DNA from: Flavobacterium sandaracinum
Lineage (GTDB): Bacteria; Bacteroidota; Bacteroidia; Flavobacteriales; Flavobacteriaceae
NCBI RefSeq assembly: GCF_004349135.1
Contig: NZ_SMFN01000006.1
Span: 137,049-201,048, forward strand
DNA length: 64,000 nt
Direction: 5' to 3'
This document shows, piece after piece, positions 9,801-19,013 of this stretch; the first letter of the stretch is position 1; every line of letters begins with the position of its first letter. Made by a program: the position numbers and the translations under genes. The notes beneath the pieces are model-generated. The model saw only the letters and a program-made list of their open reading frames with translations, was not told where the DNA came from and did not search any database.

Positions 9801-12800
9801 TGTCAACGCAAATCCAACAGAAAATTTTGGTGGTATCATGCGTTCCTTAAATTCAACAAATTTTGAACAAGGAAACGTAGAATACATTCAGTTTTGGGTA
9901 CTAGATCCGTATGTAGGAAATGGTCAGGCTCCACAATCAAATATTGGAAAAATATACTTCAATTTAGGGGAAATTTCAGAAGATGTTTTAAAAGATGGAA
10001 GAAAACAATATGAAAATGGGTTGGGTCCCGATCAAATCTTGGTTAATCCACGGCCTTTGTGGGGAGATGTTCCTGCTTCTCAGTCATTAATTTATGCTTT
10101 TGATACCAATGTGGAAAATAGGAGAAATCAAGATATAGGTTTAGATGGTTTGGCTAATGCCAATGAAGGAGCTGTGTATACTAATTTTGCTTCGGAACTA
10201 GATCCTGCTGCTGATGATTATATCTTTTATCTGAATGCAGATGGAGGAATTATAGACCGATACAAAATGTACAATGGTACTGACGGAAATTCTGCAGTAG
10301 ACATTACGGACCCCAATAGAGGATCATCAACCGTTCCTGATGTGGAAGATATCAACCGAGACAATACCATGAATACAATCAATGCCTATTATGAATATAG
10401 TATTGATGTTCAGCCCAACATGAATGTAGGACAAAATTACATTACTGATATCAGAAACACACAAGTGTCTTTGCCGGATGGTTCCACTACCGAAGCCCGA
10501 TGGTTGCAATTTAAAATCCCTGTTGCTCAGCCTGAAAACACTATTGGGAATATTTCTGATTTTAGATCCATTCGTTTTATGAGGATGTTTATGACTGGTT
10601 TTAGTGAAGAGGTTACGGTTCGTTTTGGAGCCTTAGATTTAGTGCGTGGCGAGTGGAGAAGATACACTAATACGCTCGATTTTAATGATACAAACAGTGA
10701 TGATGACAATACTAATTTAGATGTTTTGGCGGTCAACGTTCAGGAAAATAATCAGAGATGTCCGGTGAATTATATTACACCTCCCGGAGTACAAAGAGAG
10801 CAATTATTTAATAACAATACCGTAATAAATCAAAATGAGCAATCATTAGCATTGAGAGTATCTGGTGGCGGATTAGAACCGGAAGATTCCCGAGCCGTTT
10901 TTAAAAATGTAAGTATCGATATGCGTCAATTTAAAAAACTGAAAATGTTTTTGCATGCTGAATCGTTGCCTGGTGAAATTCCTCTTCAAGACAATCAGAT
11001 GGTTGGTTTTATTCGTTTTGGAAATGATTTTACTCAAAATTTCTATCAAATTGAGATCCCTTTAAAAGTAACTGTTCCTTCCTCTGCATCCAATTCTGAC
11101 TGTAGTCCTTTAAGCGCAGAATCAGTTTGGCCAGAAGAAAATGAAATGGATTTGTCTTTGGCTTTATTGACAAAATTGAAAATTTTAGCAATGAGTGTGG
11201 ATCCAAATACATTGCCACTAGATGGAATTTATTATCCAGATGCTGACCCTTCTAAACCAGAAGGGGACGGAACCAATGCCTTGAAGTTAGGGATAAAAGG
11301 AAATCCTAATTTTGGGCTGGTGCGTACTCTTATGGTAGGGATAAAAAACAGTGATTTACGCAATGATATTAAGGGAGAGGTTTGGTTTAATGAACTTCGC
11401 TTGGCGGATATGGACAACCAAGGCGGAATGGCTGCGGTACTGAATGTCGATACAAATCTAGCTGATTTTGCAACGGTCTCCGCATCAGGCAGAAAAAGTA
11501 CAATTGGTTTTGGTTCATTGGAACAAGGTCCTAACGAAAGAAGTCGGGAAGATACGGAGCAATATACGATAGTGACTAATGTGAACCTTGGAAAATTATT
11601 GCCTCAAAAATGGGGTATCAATCTGCCTTTTAATTATGCTATTGGTGAAGAAACAATCACGCCAGAGTACGACCCTTTTAATCAAGACATAAAATTAAAA
11701 CAGTTGTTAGATAATACAACAGATCAAAATAAGAAAGACAATATAACCAGCAGAGCGGTTGATTACACCAAACGAAAAAGCATCAATTTTATTGGTGTCA
11801 GAAAAGAACGCCAACCAGAACAAAAACAGCATGTTTACGATCCTGAAAATTTTACCTTCTCTCAGTCTTTTAACGAAGTGGAACGACATGATTTTGAAAT
11901 TGAAGATTTCGTAGACCAGCAGGCAAATTCTTCTGTTGATTATGCGTACACTTTTCAACCTAAACCAGTGGAGCCATTCAAGAAAGCTAAGTTTTTTAAA
12001 AAAAGTAATTACTGGAAGTTATTGAGTGACTTTAACTTTAATTATTTGCCGTCTAATATTTCGTTTAACACTAATATCAATAGACAATACAACCGCCAAC
12101 AATTTAGACAAGTGGAGGTGGAAGGAATAGGTCTTGATCCTTTGTACCGTAGAAATTTCGCTTTTAATTATCAATATGGGTTCAACTATAATCTAACCAA
12201 ATCATTGAAATTAAATTATACGGCATCCTCTAGCAATATTGTAAAAAACTATTTGAATGAAAATAATGAACCCATTGACAGTTTTACTATTTGGGATAGT
12301 TATTGGGATATAGGAGATCCAAACCAACACATGCAGCAACTAGTTGTGAATTATGATATACCAATTAATAAAATACCATTATTTAGTTTCATCAAAGCAA
12401 ATTACTCCTACACGGGTGATTACAGTTGGCAACGCACCTCCAATGCATTGTCTCAGATTAATATTGATGGTGCCGATTATAATTTAGGAAATACAATTCA
12501 AAACGCAAGTTCTAATAATTTAAATGCAGCCTTCAATATGGATATGTTGTATAAATATTTAGGACTGACTAAAAACACAAACAAAACACAACCAAAACCG
12601 AAAATGATCGCGCCAAAACCAGGCGAAAAAATAGTAAACACCAATGCCAGTCAAGTTCCAAAAAACAATGCATTTGTTGATGGTTTGATCGGAGTTTTGA
12701 CCAGTGTTAAGAATATTCAAATGAACTACACGTACAATAGCGGTACGATTTTGCCGGGATATACGCCCGGTGTTGGGTTCTTGGGGTCTTCAAGGCCCTC

Positions 12801-14022
12801 ATTAGGCTTTATATTTGGAAGTCAGGATGACGTTAGGTATGAGGCAGCTAAGAACGGTTGGCTGACGAATTACCCCGACTTTAACCAAAATTTCACTCAG
12901 GTAACGAATAAACTTTTTAAAGCTACAGCCAATGTAGATTTGTTTCCCGATTTAAAAATTGACTTGACCTTGGATAGGGCTTTTTCAGAAAATTTCTCGG
13001 AGCAATACGATGTTACGGATGGAGTTTACAATGCCAGATCTCCTTATAACACCGGTATTTTTTCAATATCAACAGTTTTGATAAGAACTTCATTTGCTAC
13101 AAGTGATGAAAATAGTTCAACTGCTTTTGATGATTTTAGGATGAACCGGCTTACGGTCGCAAATCGTTTAGCTACAGAACGAGGAATTGATATTAATGAT
13201 CCAATAAATAGAGATGCAGAAGGATTTCCTTTAGGTTTTGGAAAAAACAATCAGGCCGTATTGTTGCCCGCCTTTTTGGCAGCATATTCAGGAGGGGATG
13301 CATCTGCGGTTTCTCTTGGTGCTTTTAGAAGTTTCCCTATCCCAAACTGGGCAATAAAATATAATGGATTGATGCGTTATGGGGTTTTTAAGAAAAATTT
13401 CAAGCGTTTCTCTTTGCAACATAATTATAGAGCCTCCTATACTATAAATGCATTTAGATCTAACTTTGAATATGACAATGCACCAAACGGAGTGGATGCC
13501 AGCGGTAATTTTTTCAATCAGACGATTATGTCTAATATTAATCTGGTAGAGCAATTCAGTCCTCTTTTAAGAATGGATTTTGAATTAAAAAGTTCATTAA
13601 AAGTGCTTACCGAAATTAAAAAAGACAGAGCTTTATCGATGAGTTTTGATAATAATTTGTTGACAGAGGTAAAAGGAGTTGAATATATAGTAGGATTAGG
13701 GTATCGCTTTAAAGACGTCATTTTTTCTTCAAGATTAGCGGATAATCCAACAGGAATAATAAAAAGTGATATTAATTTGGCTGCTGATATAGCTTACAGA
13801 AATAACCAAACCATTGTTCGTTATTTAGATTATGATAATAATCAGTTAGCAGGTGGGCAGAACATTTGGTCCTTAAAAGTCAAAGCGGATTATGCTTTTA
13901 GCAAAAATTTGACAGCAATTTTTTATTATGATCATTCTTTTTCTAAGGCAGTAATCTCTACTTCTTTTCCATTGACCAATGTTCGTTCCGGATTTACAAT
14001 TCGGTATAATTTTGGAAATTAA
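6877..14022 (+). CDS. sprA: SprA, type IX secretion outer-membrane translocon / gliding motility protein
   Basis: A 2381-residue secreted protein with signal peptide MHKICIFLLVLFCGFVSQAQ. Size and sequence style match SprA of flavobacteria, the very large single-chain beta-barrel that forms the type IX secretion pore and is needed for gliding adhesin export. It alternates beta-rich segments with large Asn/Asp-rich loops and ends in an aromatic-capped strand (VRSGFTIRYNFGN), as expected for an outer-membrane barrel. Placement right after ruvA and close to remB fits the genus. The frame is intact with no internal break. Confidence 0.95.
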   Translation: MHKICIFLLVLFCGFVSQAQVEQKAQDTVKTGFSLGKLQLKNPQSILSAYTYDPVTDRYVYTNSVDGFSINYPIILTPKEYENLVLKESMRDYFKKKVDAIDGKKEGSELAKRDLLPRYYVKSGLFESIFGSNTIDVKPTGSVEMDLGMRYTKQDNPSFSPRNRSNLSFDFDQRISMSLMGKVGTRLNVNANYDTQSTFAFQNLIKLDYAPSEDDIIQKIEVGNVSMPLNSSLIRGAQSLFGVKTQLQFGKTTITGVFSEQKSQTKSLIAQGGGTIEDFEMFALDYDSDRHFFLSQYFRNRYDKSLANYPFIDSRVQISRIEIWVTNKQNRVLANNNNLRNIIALQDLGEGQLSGVPDNEVVVLDPSTGIFNNPADSPTDNSNNDYNPAQINAGTGLLNPNIREIVTANSGFNVTVSEGQDYSKLENARKLNPNEYSFNPQLGFISLQQRLANDEVLAVAYQYTIGDKVYQVGEFGNDGVDATVVTGNSPSNQAIISQSLVLKMLKSNLTNVKNPIWNLMMKNIYQIQGGYQLKQEDFRFNILYTDPSPLNYITEVPGSPFPANPSRENEVAETPLLKVFNLDKLNYNNDPQTGGDGFFDFMPGLTIDAQNGRILFTTKEPFGELLFSKLSNTGSTENYNIVSSYNENQKKYVFRSMYRNTQAGALQDSEKNKFLLRGKYKSSGGDGIPIGAFNVPQGSVVVTAAGRLLVEGIDYSVNYQLGRVQILDPSLQASNTPIEVSLENNSVFGQQTRRFMGLNIEHKISDNFIVGGTFLKMSERPFTQKSSFGQESVNNTIFGFNTNFSQEIPFLTRLVNKLPNIDTDVPSNLSVRGEIAFLKPDSPKADQFQGESTIYVDDFEGSQSTIDMRSPYSWSLASTPDRNTTSSYDFNASANDLSYGFKRAKLAWYSIDPIFYTQKPVGISNEDLSFNKTRRIFSRELYPLTDIAQGQTQVVNTLDLTYFPSERGPYNNSLNVNANPTENFGGIMRSLNSTNFEQGNVEYIQFWVLDPYVGNGQAPQSNIGKIYFNLGEISEDVLKDGRKQYENGLGPDQILVNPRPLWGDVPASQSLIYAFDTNVENRRNQDIGLDGLANANEGAVYTNFASELDPAADDYIFYLNADGGIIDRYKMYNGTDGNSAVDITDPNRGSSTVPDVEDINRDNTMNTINAYYEYSIDVQPNMNVGQNYITDIRNTQVSLPDGSTTEARWLQFKIPVAQPENTIGNISDFRSIRFMRMFMTGFSEEVTVRFGALDLVRGEWRRYTNTLDFNDTNSDDDNTNLDVLAVNVQENNQRCPVNYITPPGVQREQLFNNNTVINQNEQSLALRVSGGGLEPEDSRAVFKNVSIDMRQFKKLKMFLHAESLPGEIPLQDNQMVGFIRFGNDFTQNFYQIEIPLKVTVPSSASNSDCSPLSAESVWPEENEMDLSLALLTKLKILAMSVDPNTLPLDGIYYPDADPSKPEGDGTNALKLGIKGNPNFGLVRTLMVGIKNSDLRNDIKGEVWFNELRLADMDNQGGMAAVLNVDTNLADFATVSASGRKSTIGFGSLEQGPNERSREDTEQYTIVTNVNLGKLLPQKWGINLPFNYAIGEETITPEYDPFNQDIKLKQLLDNTTDQNKKDNITSRAVDYTKRKSINFIGVRKERQPEQKQHVYDPENFTFSQSFNEVERHDFEIEDFVDQQANSSVDYAYTFQPKPVEPFKKAKFFKKSNYWKLLSDFNFNYLPSNISFNTNINRQYNRQQFRQVEVEGIGLDPLYRRNFAFNYQYGFNYNLTKSLKLNYTASSSNIVKNYLNENNEPIDSFTIWDSYWDIGDPNQHMQQLVVNYDIPINKIPLFSFIKANYSYTGDYSWQRTSNALSQINIDGADYNLGNTIQNASSNNLNAAFNMDMLYKYLGLTKNTNKTQPKPKMIAPKPGEKIVNTNASQVPKNNAFVDGLIGVLTSVKNIQMNYTYNSGTILPGYTPGVGFLGSSRPSLGFIFGSQDDVRYEAAKNGWLTNYPDFNQNFTQVTNKLFKATANVDLFPDLKIDLTLDRAFSENFSEQYDVTDGVYNARSPYNTGIFSISTVLIRTSFATSDENSSTAFDDFRMNRLTVANRLATERGIDINDPINRDAEGFPLGFGKNNQAVLLPAFLAAYSGGDASAVSLGAFRSFPIPNWAIKYNGLMRYGVFKKNFKRFSLQHNYRASYTINAFRSNFEYDNAPNGVDASGNFFNQTIMSNINLVEQFSPLLRMDFELKSSLKVLTEIKKDRALSMSFDNNLLTEVKGVEYIVGLGYRFKDVIFSSRLADNPTGIIKSDINLAADIAYRNNQTIVRYLDYDNNQLAGGQNIWSLKVKADYAFSKNLTAIFYYDHSFSKAVISTSFPLTNVRSGFTIRYNFGN

Positions 14023-14059
14023 TTTTCGAAATCTAAACCCGATTTGAACAGAAGATTGT

Positions 14060-14067
14060 TACATTTG
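14060..14067 (+). promoter_or_regulatory. -7 element of gcvH inside a small palindrome
   Basis: TACATTTG matches TAnnTTTG, 41 bases before the gcvH ATG. It is embedded in the inverted repeat GTTAC-ATTT-GTAAC (14058-14071), which could be an operator, though this is inference. Confidence 0.55.
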
Positions 14068-14108
14068 TAACAGCAAATTTCAATTAATAATTATCAATTA
14101 CAATTTAG

Positions 14109-14489
14109 ATGAACATACCAGCAAATTTAAAGTACACGAAAGATCACGAATGGGTTAGTATTGAAGGCGATATCGCAACAGTAGGGATCACTGATTTTGC
14201 ACAAAAAGAATTAGGAGATATTGTTTATGTTGAGGTAGAAACTTTGGATCAGTCGTTAGAGAAAGACGAAGTTTTTGGAACAGTGGAAGCTGTAAAAACA
14301 GTCTCGGATTTATTTCTTCCTATAGCAGGTGAAATTATTGCTTTCAATGATGCGCTAGAAAGCACGCCTGAAAGTGTAAATTCTGATCCTTATGGTGCGG
14401 GATGGATGATTAAAGTTAAAATAGCAAACTTGGAAGAAGTTGATGGATTACTTTCCAGCGAATCCTATAAGGAATTAGTAGGTGCGTAA
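14109..14489 (+). CDS. gcvH: Glycine cleavage system H protein
   Basis: A 126-residue lipoyl carrier protein that shuttles the aminomethyl group between the P, T and L proteins of the glycine cleavage complex. Lys63 in the segment [12 protein letters not shown] is the expected lipoylation site. The family hallmarks YTKDHEWV and [17 protein letters not shown] are present. The next gene starts eight bases before this stop, so the two are coupled. No other gcv genes are in the window. Confidence 0.96.
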   Translation: MNIPANLKYTKDHEWVSIEGDIATVGITDFAQKELGDIVYVEVETLDQSLEKDEVFGTVEAVKTVSDLFLPIAGEIIAFNDALESTPESVNSDPYGAGWMIKVKIANLEEVDGLLSSESYKELVGA

Positions 14490-14859
14490 ACAGTTGTATT
14501 TTTGGGCCGCTTTAGTATGGTCTGGAATAATTACCTTTTTTTGTTTGGTGCAATTAAATAATGTTCCTCTGGGGAATGTGTCAAATTTAGATAAGCTTGT
14601 TCATGCCTTTTTTCATTTTGTATTAACAACCTTGTGCTTTTTATTTTTAAAAAGTAGTTCGTCTAATTTGAATAATCTAAAACCGTTGCTGTTTTCGTTT
14701 CTGTTTTCTGTTTTTTTTGGAATAGCAATTGAAGCAGCACAAGGCTTATTAACAGAAACCAGACATGCAGATGTCTTTGATGTCTTAGCGAATATGTCGG
14801 GAGCGACTTTGTCAATACTGTTAATTTGGTTATTTAATTTGAATACTAAATTCAAATAA
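14482..14859 (+). CDS. VanZ family membrane protein
   Basis: A 125-residue protein with four hydrophobic segments. It has VanZ-like features: an early [10 protein letters not shown] helix and an [21 protein letters not shown] stretch that matches the usual family block around E-x-x-Q...R-x-D-x-x-D. The start is GTG, overlapping the end of gcvH. VanZ-like proteins are poorly understood; only one branch is linked to teicoplanin resistance, so resistance should not be assumed here. Confidence 0.85.
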   Translation: MRKQLYFWAALVWSGIITFFCLVQLNNVPLGNVSNLDKLVHAFFHFVLTTLCFLFLKSSSSNLNNLKPLLFSFLFSVFFGIAIEAAQGLLTETRHADVFDVLANMSGATLSILLIWLFNLNTKFK

Positions 14860-14873
14860 ATTTAAGACTAAAG

Positions 14874-14898
14874 AAAGTCCCGCTTCGGTGGGATTTTT
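14874..14898 (+). terminator. Terminator after gcvH-vanZ
   Basis: The stem TCCCGC / GTGGGA closes a TTCG tetraloop and is flanked by an A run and followed by TTTTTC. It ends the gcvH transcript. Confidence 0.85.
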
Positions 14899-15070
14899 CA
14901 TTATTATACTTATTCGTGTTGAATCGATAATATAGCCTTGTTGAAAAGTCTTTTTTTAAATTTCATGCGGCAGGTAGTTTGTTGTGATTTATAAAAGTCT
15001 TTTAACGGCGGTTTAGTAATAAAAAAATAAAGAGAAAATTTTTATTTCAAACTTGTTTGCAGATAAAATG

Positions 15071-15078
15071 TATTTTTG
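15071..15078 (+). promoter_or_regulatory. -7 promoter element of deoC
   Basis: TATTTTTG matches the TAnnTTTG consensus, 38 bases before the deoC start. TTG triplets occur upstream at 15053-15055 and 15057-15059, but closer than the usual spacing. Confidence 0.6.
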
Positions 15079-15116
15079 TGCATTAGAATTTGCTATAACT
15101 AAGAAATCAAAATGCC

Positions 15117-15860
15117 ATGAATATAAAGCAATACTTAGATTCTACGTATTTAAAAACCGCAGAACAAGCAGGAATAACTGAAGAAGAAAATATTCTTGTT
15201 GCTCAGGAATTTATTCAGGAGGCTATCGAGGAACATTTTAAGCTTATTATGATTCGTCCAAATAGAGTTTCATTGGCCAAAAAGATGATTGCTCAAGCAA
15301 ATTCTATTCTGGAAATAGGTACTGTCATCGATTTTCCAGAGGGGAAATCACCAATAGAAGAGAAATTAAAAGAGGCCGTTCAAGCCATACTAGATGGAGC
15401 CGATGATTTGGATTTTGTTTGTAACTACGAAGCATTCAAAAACGGGGATACTGATTTAGTGAAAGAAGAAATTTTAAGAGGTACTCAGTTGGGTCTGGTC
15501 AATAATAAAGTAGTCAAGTGGATTATTGAAGTGGCAGCACTTAGCGAAAAAGAAATTATTCAACTATCGAGTTTGATAAAAAATGTAATTGTCTCCAATT
15601 TTGAACAGGAACTTTTTCAAAAGGTTTTTGTGAAGTCATCGACGGGATTCTATACTACAGATAATAATTTGCCTAACGGCGCAACTGTTTCTACTATAAA
15701 AATGATGCTTGAAAACGCCTCGCCACTTCCTGTAAAAGCAGCCGGCGGAGTTCGCACCTACGAGGAAGCTGTTGCAATGATTCAGTTAGGGGTTAAACGA
15801 ATAGGGACCTCTGGTGCAAAAAAAATAGCTAATGGTCAAAATTCAACTAATGAATATTAA
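15117..15860 (+). CDS. deoC: Deoxyribose-phosphate aldolase
   Basis: A 247-residue class I aldolase that splits 2-deoxyribose-5-phosphate into glyceraldehyde-3-phosphate and acetaldehyde in deoxynucleoside breakdown. Lys173 in FVKSSTGF is the Schiff-base lysine, and Lys207 in VKAAGGVR is the second conserved lysine. The acidic DDLDFVCNY segment (about 96-104) aligns with the catalytic Asp region. remB follows 19 bases after the stop, so they may be co-transcribed. No other deo genes are seen. Confidence 0.95.
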   Translation: MNIKQYLDSTYLKTAEQAGITEEENILVAQEFIQEAIEEHFKLIMIRPNRVSLAKKMIAQANSILEIGTVIDFPEGKSPIEEKLKEAVQAILDGADDLDFVCNYEAFKNGDTDLVKEEILRGTQLGLVNNKVVKWIIEVAALSEKEIIQLSSLIKNVIVSNFEQELFQKVFVKSSTGFYTTDNNLPNGATVSTIKMMLENASPLPVKAAGGVRTYEEAVAMIQLGVKRIGTSGAKKIANGQNSTNEY

Positions 15861-15879
15861 ATCTAACAACAAAATAAGC

Positions 15880-18003
15880 ATGAACAAAGGTTGGTTGTCA
15901 TTGTTTTTAATTTTGTATTCTTTTTCTATTTCTGCTCAAGAAATTACGAGCGTTACAGTTCAATCCGGCAACTCAGCTGAGCGTTTTCCTGTTTTTTCGG
16001 ACTGTTTGAATTTACAATTCATGGCGTTGGAGTCCTGTTTTTATGATCAGGTACAGGATTTTGTTTTTACAAATTTTGAAGTTCCGGATCGTCTTAAACA
16101 AAATGATTTTCAAGGAAATGTCAAAGTGCTTTTTGAAGTTGATAGCAATGGGACTTTTAAGGTGATTTATATTGATGCCACGGAGGAGGAATTGATACAA
16201 GAAACAAAGAGAGTTTTTGGTAAATTTCCAAAAATTCAACCAGCAACCTATAATGGAAAGCCTACGTATGCTAAATTTACCATGGCAATAGCGGTCCCCT
16301 TGAAAAGTAGAGAAGTAGTAGTTGGAGAAGCTTTGGCGAAAGCCAAAATTGTACCAAGTAGCTCTCAAAAATTAACTGAACTGGATAGCATCGTATATAA
16401 GAAATTTGACAATCCTGAACTGGATAGTCATTTAAATGTTCCTTTTTCACATAGTTATTATGCACAGTTCGATGCTTCGTTAAATCAGATGGGCAGTAAC
16501 AATCATACTGCTTCAAAACCCTATACGTATGCTGAAGTGTCAAAATATTATAATCTGAAATCAGTACAGGAAAACTTAAAAAAGAAAGCTACCAATTGGT
16601 GGGCAAGGAAATTATGGAATGAAAACGCAGTAGAAATTCAAGGGGATGACTATTGGTTTACGCTGAATCCTATATTTGATCTGCAGGTTGGTAAGGCTTC
16701 AAGAAGTGAAACTTCTTATACTTATGTCAATACCCGTGGAATTAATTTTCGTGGAGGGTTAGGCAAGAACCTCAATTTTACCACAACCGTTTTTGAAAGT
16801 CAGGGTCGTTTTGCGGATTATTACAATCGGTATGCAGAATCTATAAAACCTGCGGGGGGAAATCCTGCAATTATTCCAGGGATGGGAATTGCAAAGGATT
16901 TTAAAACGGATGCGTATGATTTTCCTTTGGCAGAAGCCAATTTAACTTTTGCTCCAAGCAAACATATTGATTTGCAATTGGGTTATGGAAGGAATTTTAT
17001 TGGAGATGGATACCGCTCTTTATTAGAAAGTGATGGCGCTAGTCCGTATCCTTACTTTAAATTGAATACTAATTTTTGGAAAATAAAATATACCAATACG
17101 TATATGTGGCTCAAAGATGTTCGTCCAGAGGTTACATTAGAAAGAACGTATGCTACAAAGTTCATGGCAAATCACTATTTGAGTTGGAATGTTTCTAATA
17201 GATTGAATCTTGGTTTCTTTGAATCGGTTGTTTGGACTAATTCGAATGACAGAGGATTTGATGTGAGTTTTGTAAATCCAATTATTTTTTACCGTTCTGT
17301 TGAATTTGCTTCTTCGGCCAGAAGCGGAAATGCTATTCTAGGGTTGACCTATAAATACAAATGGAGTAATCAGATTAATTTTTATGGTCAGTTTATTTTA
17401 GATGAGTTTTCTTTAGGAGATGTCAAAAAAGGCGATAATAGTTGGAAAAATAAATACGGATATCAGTTGGGAGCCAAATATTACAATGCTTTCAAAATGG
17501 ATGGTTTACTCCTGCAATTAGAGTACAATCATGTTCGGCCCTATGTCTATTCTCACAGCATGCCAATCACAAATTACGGGCACAACAATCAAAGTCTGGG
17601 TCATCAATGGGGAGGCAATTTTAAGGAGTTGATTGCTATTGTGCGCTATCATAAAGGAAGGTATTTTGCTGATGCAAAAGTCACTTTGGGAACAAGAGGA
17701 CTGGATTTTGATACGATCGAAGATAGTTTTAATTACGGGGGTAATATTTACAAGGATTATGATGAAAACAGACCATTTGATAGTGGGGTAAAAGTAGGGC
17801 AAGGAAATAAAACGGCTGTGTTTATTGCTGATTTTCAAGCAGGATACTTAGTAAATCCGACAACTAATTTAAAGTTATTTGGCAGTTTTATTTATAGGAG
17901 TTTTGACCCCACTAAAAATACTGCAACTGCTTTTAGTGAAAGCACGAATTGGCTTACTGTGGGGTTGAGAGCGGACATCTTTAATTGGTATTTTGACTAT
18001 TAA
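15880..18003 (+). CDS. remB: RemB-like outer-membrane gliding motility protein
   Basis: A 707-residue protein starting at the ATG at 15880, which gives signal peptide MNKGWLSLFLILYSFSISAQ. An upstream in-frame ATG at 15850 overlaps deoC and would bury this signal. After the signal is a TonB-C-like region (FQGNVKVLFEVDSNGTFKV), then a long beta-rich region ending in WLTVGLRADIFNWYFDY, typical of an outer-membrane barrel. Sequence style and position near sprA match RemB of Flavobacterium johnsoniae, an outer-membrane protein involved in gliding. The barrel part also resembles Wzi-like capsule assembly proteins, which is an alternative label. Confidence 0.8.
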   Translation: MNKGWLSLFLILYSFSISAQEITSVTVQSGNSAERFPVFSDCLNLQFMALESCFYDQVQDFVFTNFEVPDRLKQNDFQGNVKVLFEVDSNGTFKVIYIDATEEELIQETKRVFGKFPKIQPATYNGKPTYAKFTMAIAVPLKSREVVVGEALAKAKIVPSSSQKLTELDSIVYKKFDNPELDSHLNVPFSHSYYAQFDASLNQMGSNNHTASKPYTYAEVSKYYNLKSVQENLKKKATNWWARKLWNENAVEIQGDDYWFTLNPIFDLQVGKASRSETSYTYVNTRGINFRGGLGKNLNFTTTVFESQGRFADYYNRYAESIKPAGGNPAIIPGMGIAKDFKTDAYDFPLAEANLTFAPSKHIDLQLGYGRNFIGDGYRSLLESDGASPYPYFKLNTNFWKIKYTNTYMWLKDVRPEVTLERTYATKFMANHYLSWNVSNRLNLGFFESVVWTNSNDRGFDVSFVNPIIFYRSVEFASSARSGNAILGLTYKYKWSNQINFYGQFILDEFSLGDVKKGDNSWKNKYGYQLGAKYYNAFKMDGLLLQLEYNHVRPYVYSHSMPITNYGHNNQSLGHQWGGNFKELIAIVRYHKGRYFADAKVTLGTRGLDFDTIEDSFNYGGNIYKDYDENRPFDSGVKVGQGNKTAVFIADFQAGYLVNPTTNLKLFGSFIYRSFDPTKNTATAFSESTNWLTVGLRADIFNWYFDY

Positions 18004-18044
18004 TTGTTATTTTATTGTTTAGTACTCTTTTTATGAATTGTTTT

Positions 18045-18075
18045 TTGTCAAATCGCTTTTGATAGCCTACTTTTG
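18045..18075 (+). promoter_or_regulatory. Promoter of the cyoE-cytochrome oxidase block
   Basis: A -33 TTG at 18045-18047 and a -7 TACTTTTG at 18068-18075 are separated by 20 bases, a near-ideal Bacteroidota promoter. The TTG start of the haem O synthase is 34 bases downstream. Confidence 0.75.
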
Positions 18076-18108
18076 CAAAAGATATTACAAAGTAAATAAT
18101 CTTAAACA

Positions 18109-19011
18109 TTGAACGCAACACAAAGTACTCTTTCATTAAAATCTGTTTATATTGATTTCCGCGAGATCACTAAGGCACGCCTTGCTATTAGCGTTGTTTT
18201 TTCGTCTATAGCTGGATACATGCTTGGGATTAGTGACTTGCAATCTTTGGATTGGATGACGCTTTTGAAATTAGCTGTTGGTGGTTATTGTATGGTTGGA
18301 GCTTCTAATGCTTTTAATCAAGTTATTGAAAAAGATTTAGATGCACTGATGGATCGAACAAAAAATCGTCCGGTTCCAGCTGGCAGAATGACTAGAGTTA
18401 CTGCTGTGGTTATTGCAAGTCTTTTGACGATTGTTGGGATTGTGTTGCTTTATACAATCAATCCGAAGACGGCAATGTTTGGTGCCATTTCAATATTTTT
18501 ATACACAAGTGTTTACACACCTTTAAAAACCATGACTTCGTTGTCTGTTTTTGTTGGTGCTTTTCCAGGGGCAATTCCTTTTATGTTGGGTTGGGTTGCG
18601 GCTACTGGAGAGTTTGGAATAGAAGCAGGAACGTTATTTTTAATACAATTTTTTTGGCAGTTTCCTCACTTTTGGGCGATCGGCTGGTTTTTATATGAAG
18701 ATTATGAAAAAGCGGGTTTCTTTATGTTGCCTACAGGTAAAAAAGATAAAGGAACAGCTTTGCAAGTCATCCTATATACAGTTTGGCTTATCTTAGCCTC
18801 GCTTTTGCCTGTTTTTGGCTATACAGGAAGTTTGTATATAACGCCAATTACGGCCGTTGTTGTATTTTTACTAGGGTTATGGATGTTGTTTTACGCTGTT
18901 CAATTGTATAAATTGCGAACGGCAAAATCCGCTCGAACGTTGATGTTAGTTAGTGTATCTTACATTACATTGTTACAGTTAGTTTATATATTAGATAAAT
19001 TTTTAAGATAG
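18109..19011 (+). CDS. cyoE: Haem O synthase (protohaem IX farnesyltransferase)
   Basis: A 300-residue UbiA-family membrane prenyltransferase that farnesylates haem B to haem O, the precursor of haem A for the oxidase encoded next. About nine hydrophobic segments are visible. The Asp-rich substrate motif is NAFNQVIEKDLDALMDRTKN, and a second family block is DYEKAGFFMLP. The start is TTG; the next in-frame ATG lies inside the first membrane segment. Subunit III follows after two bases. The name ctaB is equally valid. Confidence 0.94.
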   Translation: MNATQSTLSLKSVYIDFREITKARLAISVVFSSIAGYMLGISDLQSLDWMTLLKLAVGGYCMVGASNAFNQVIEKDLDALMDRTKNRPVPAGRMTRVTAVVIASLLTIVGIVLLYTINPKTAMFGAISIFLYTSVYTPLKTMTSLSVFVGAFPGAIPFMLGWVAATGEFGIEAGTLFLIQFFWQFPHFWAIGWFLYEDYEKAGFFMLPTGKKDKGTALQVILYTVWLILASLLPVFGYTGSLYITPITAVVVFLLGLWMLFYAVQLYKLRTAKSARTLMLVSVSYITLLQLVYILDKFLR

Positions 19012-19013
19012 TT

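Noticed and set aside
11707..11958. Minus-strand frame of 83 codons inside sprA
   Set aside because: It is antisense to a strongly supported gene and has no protein features.
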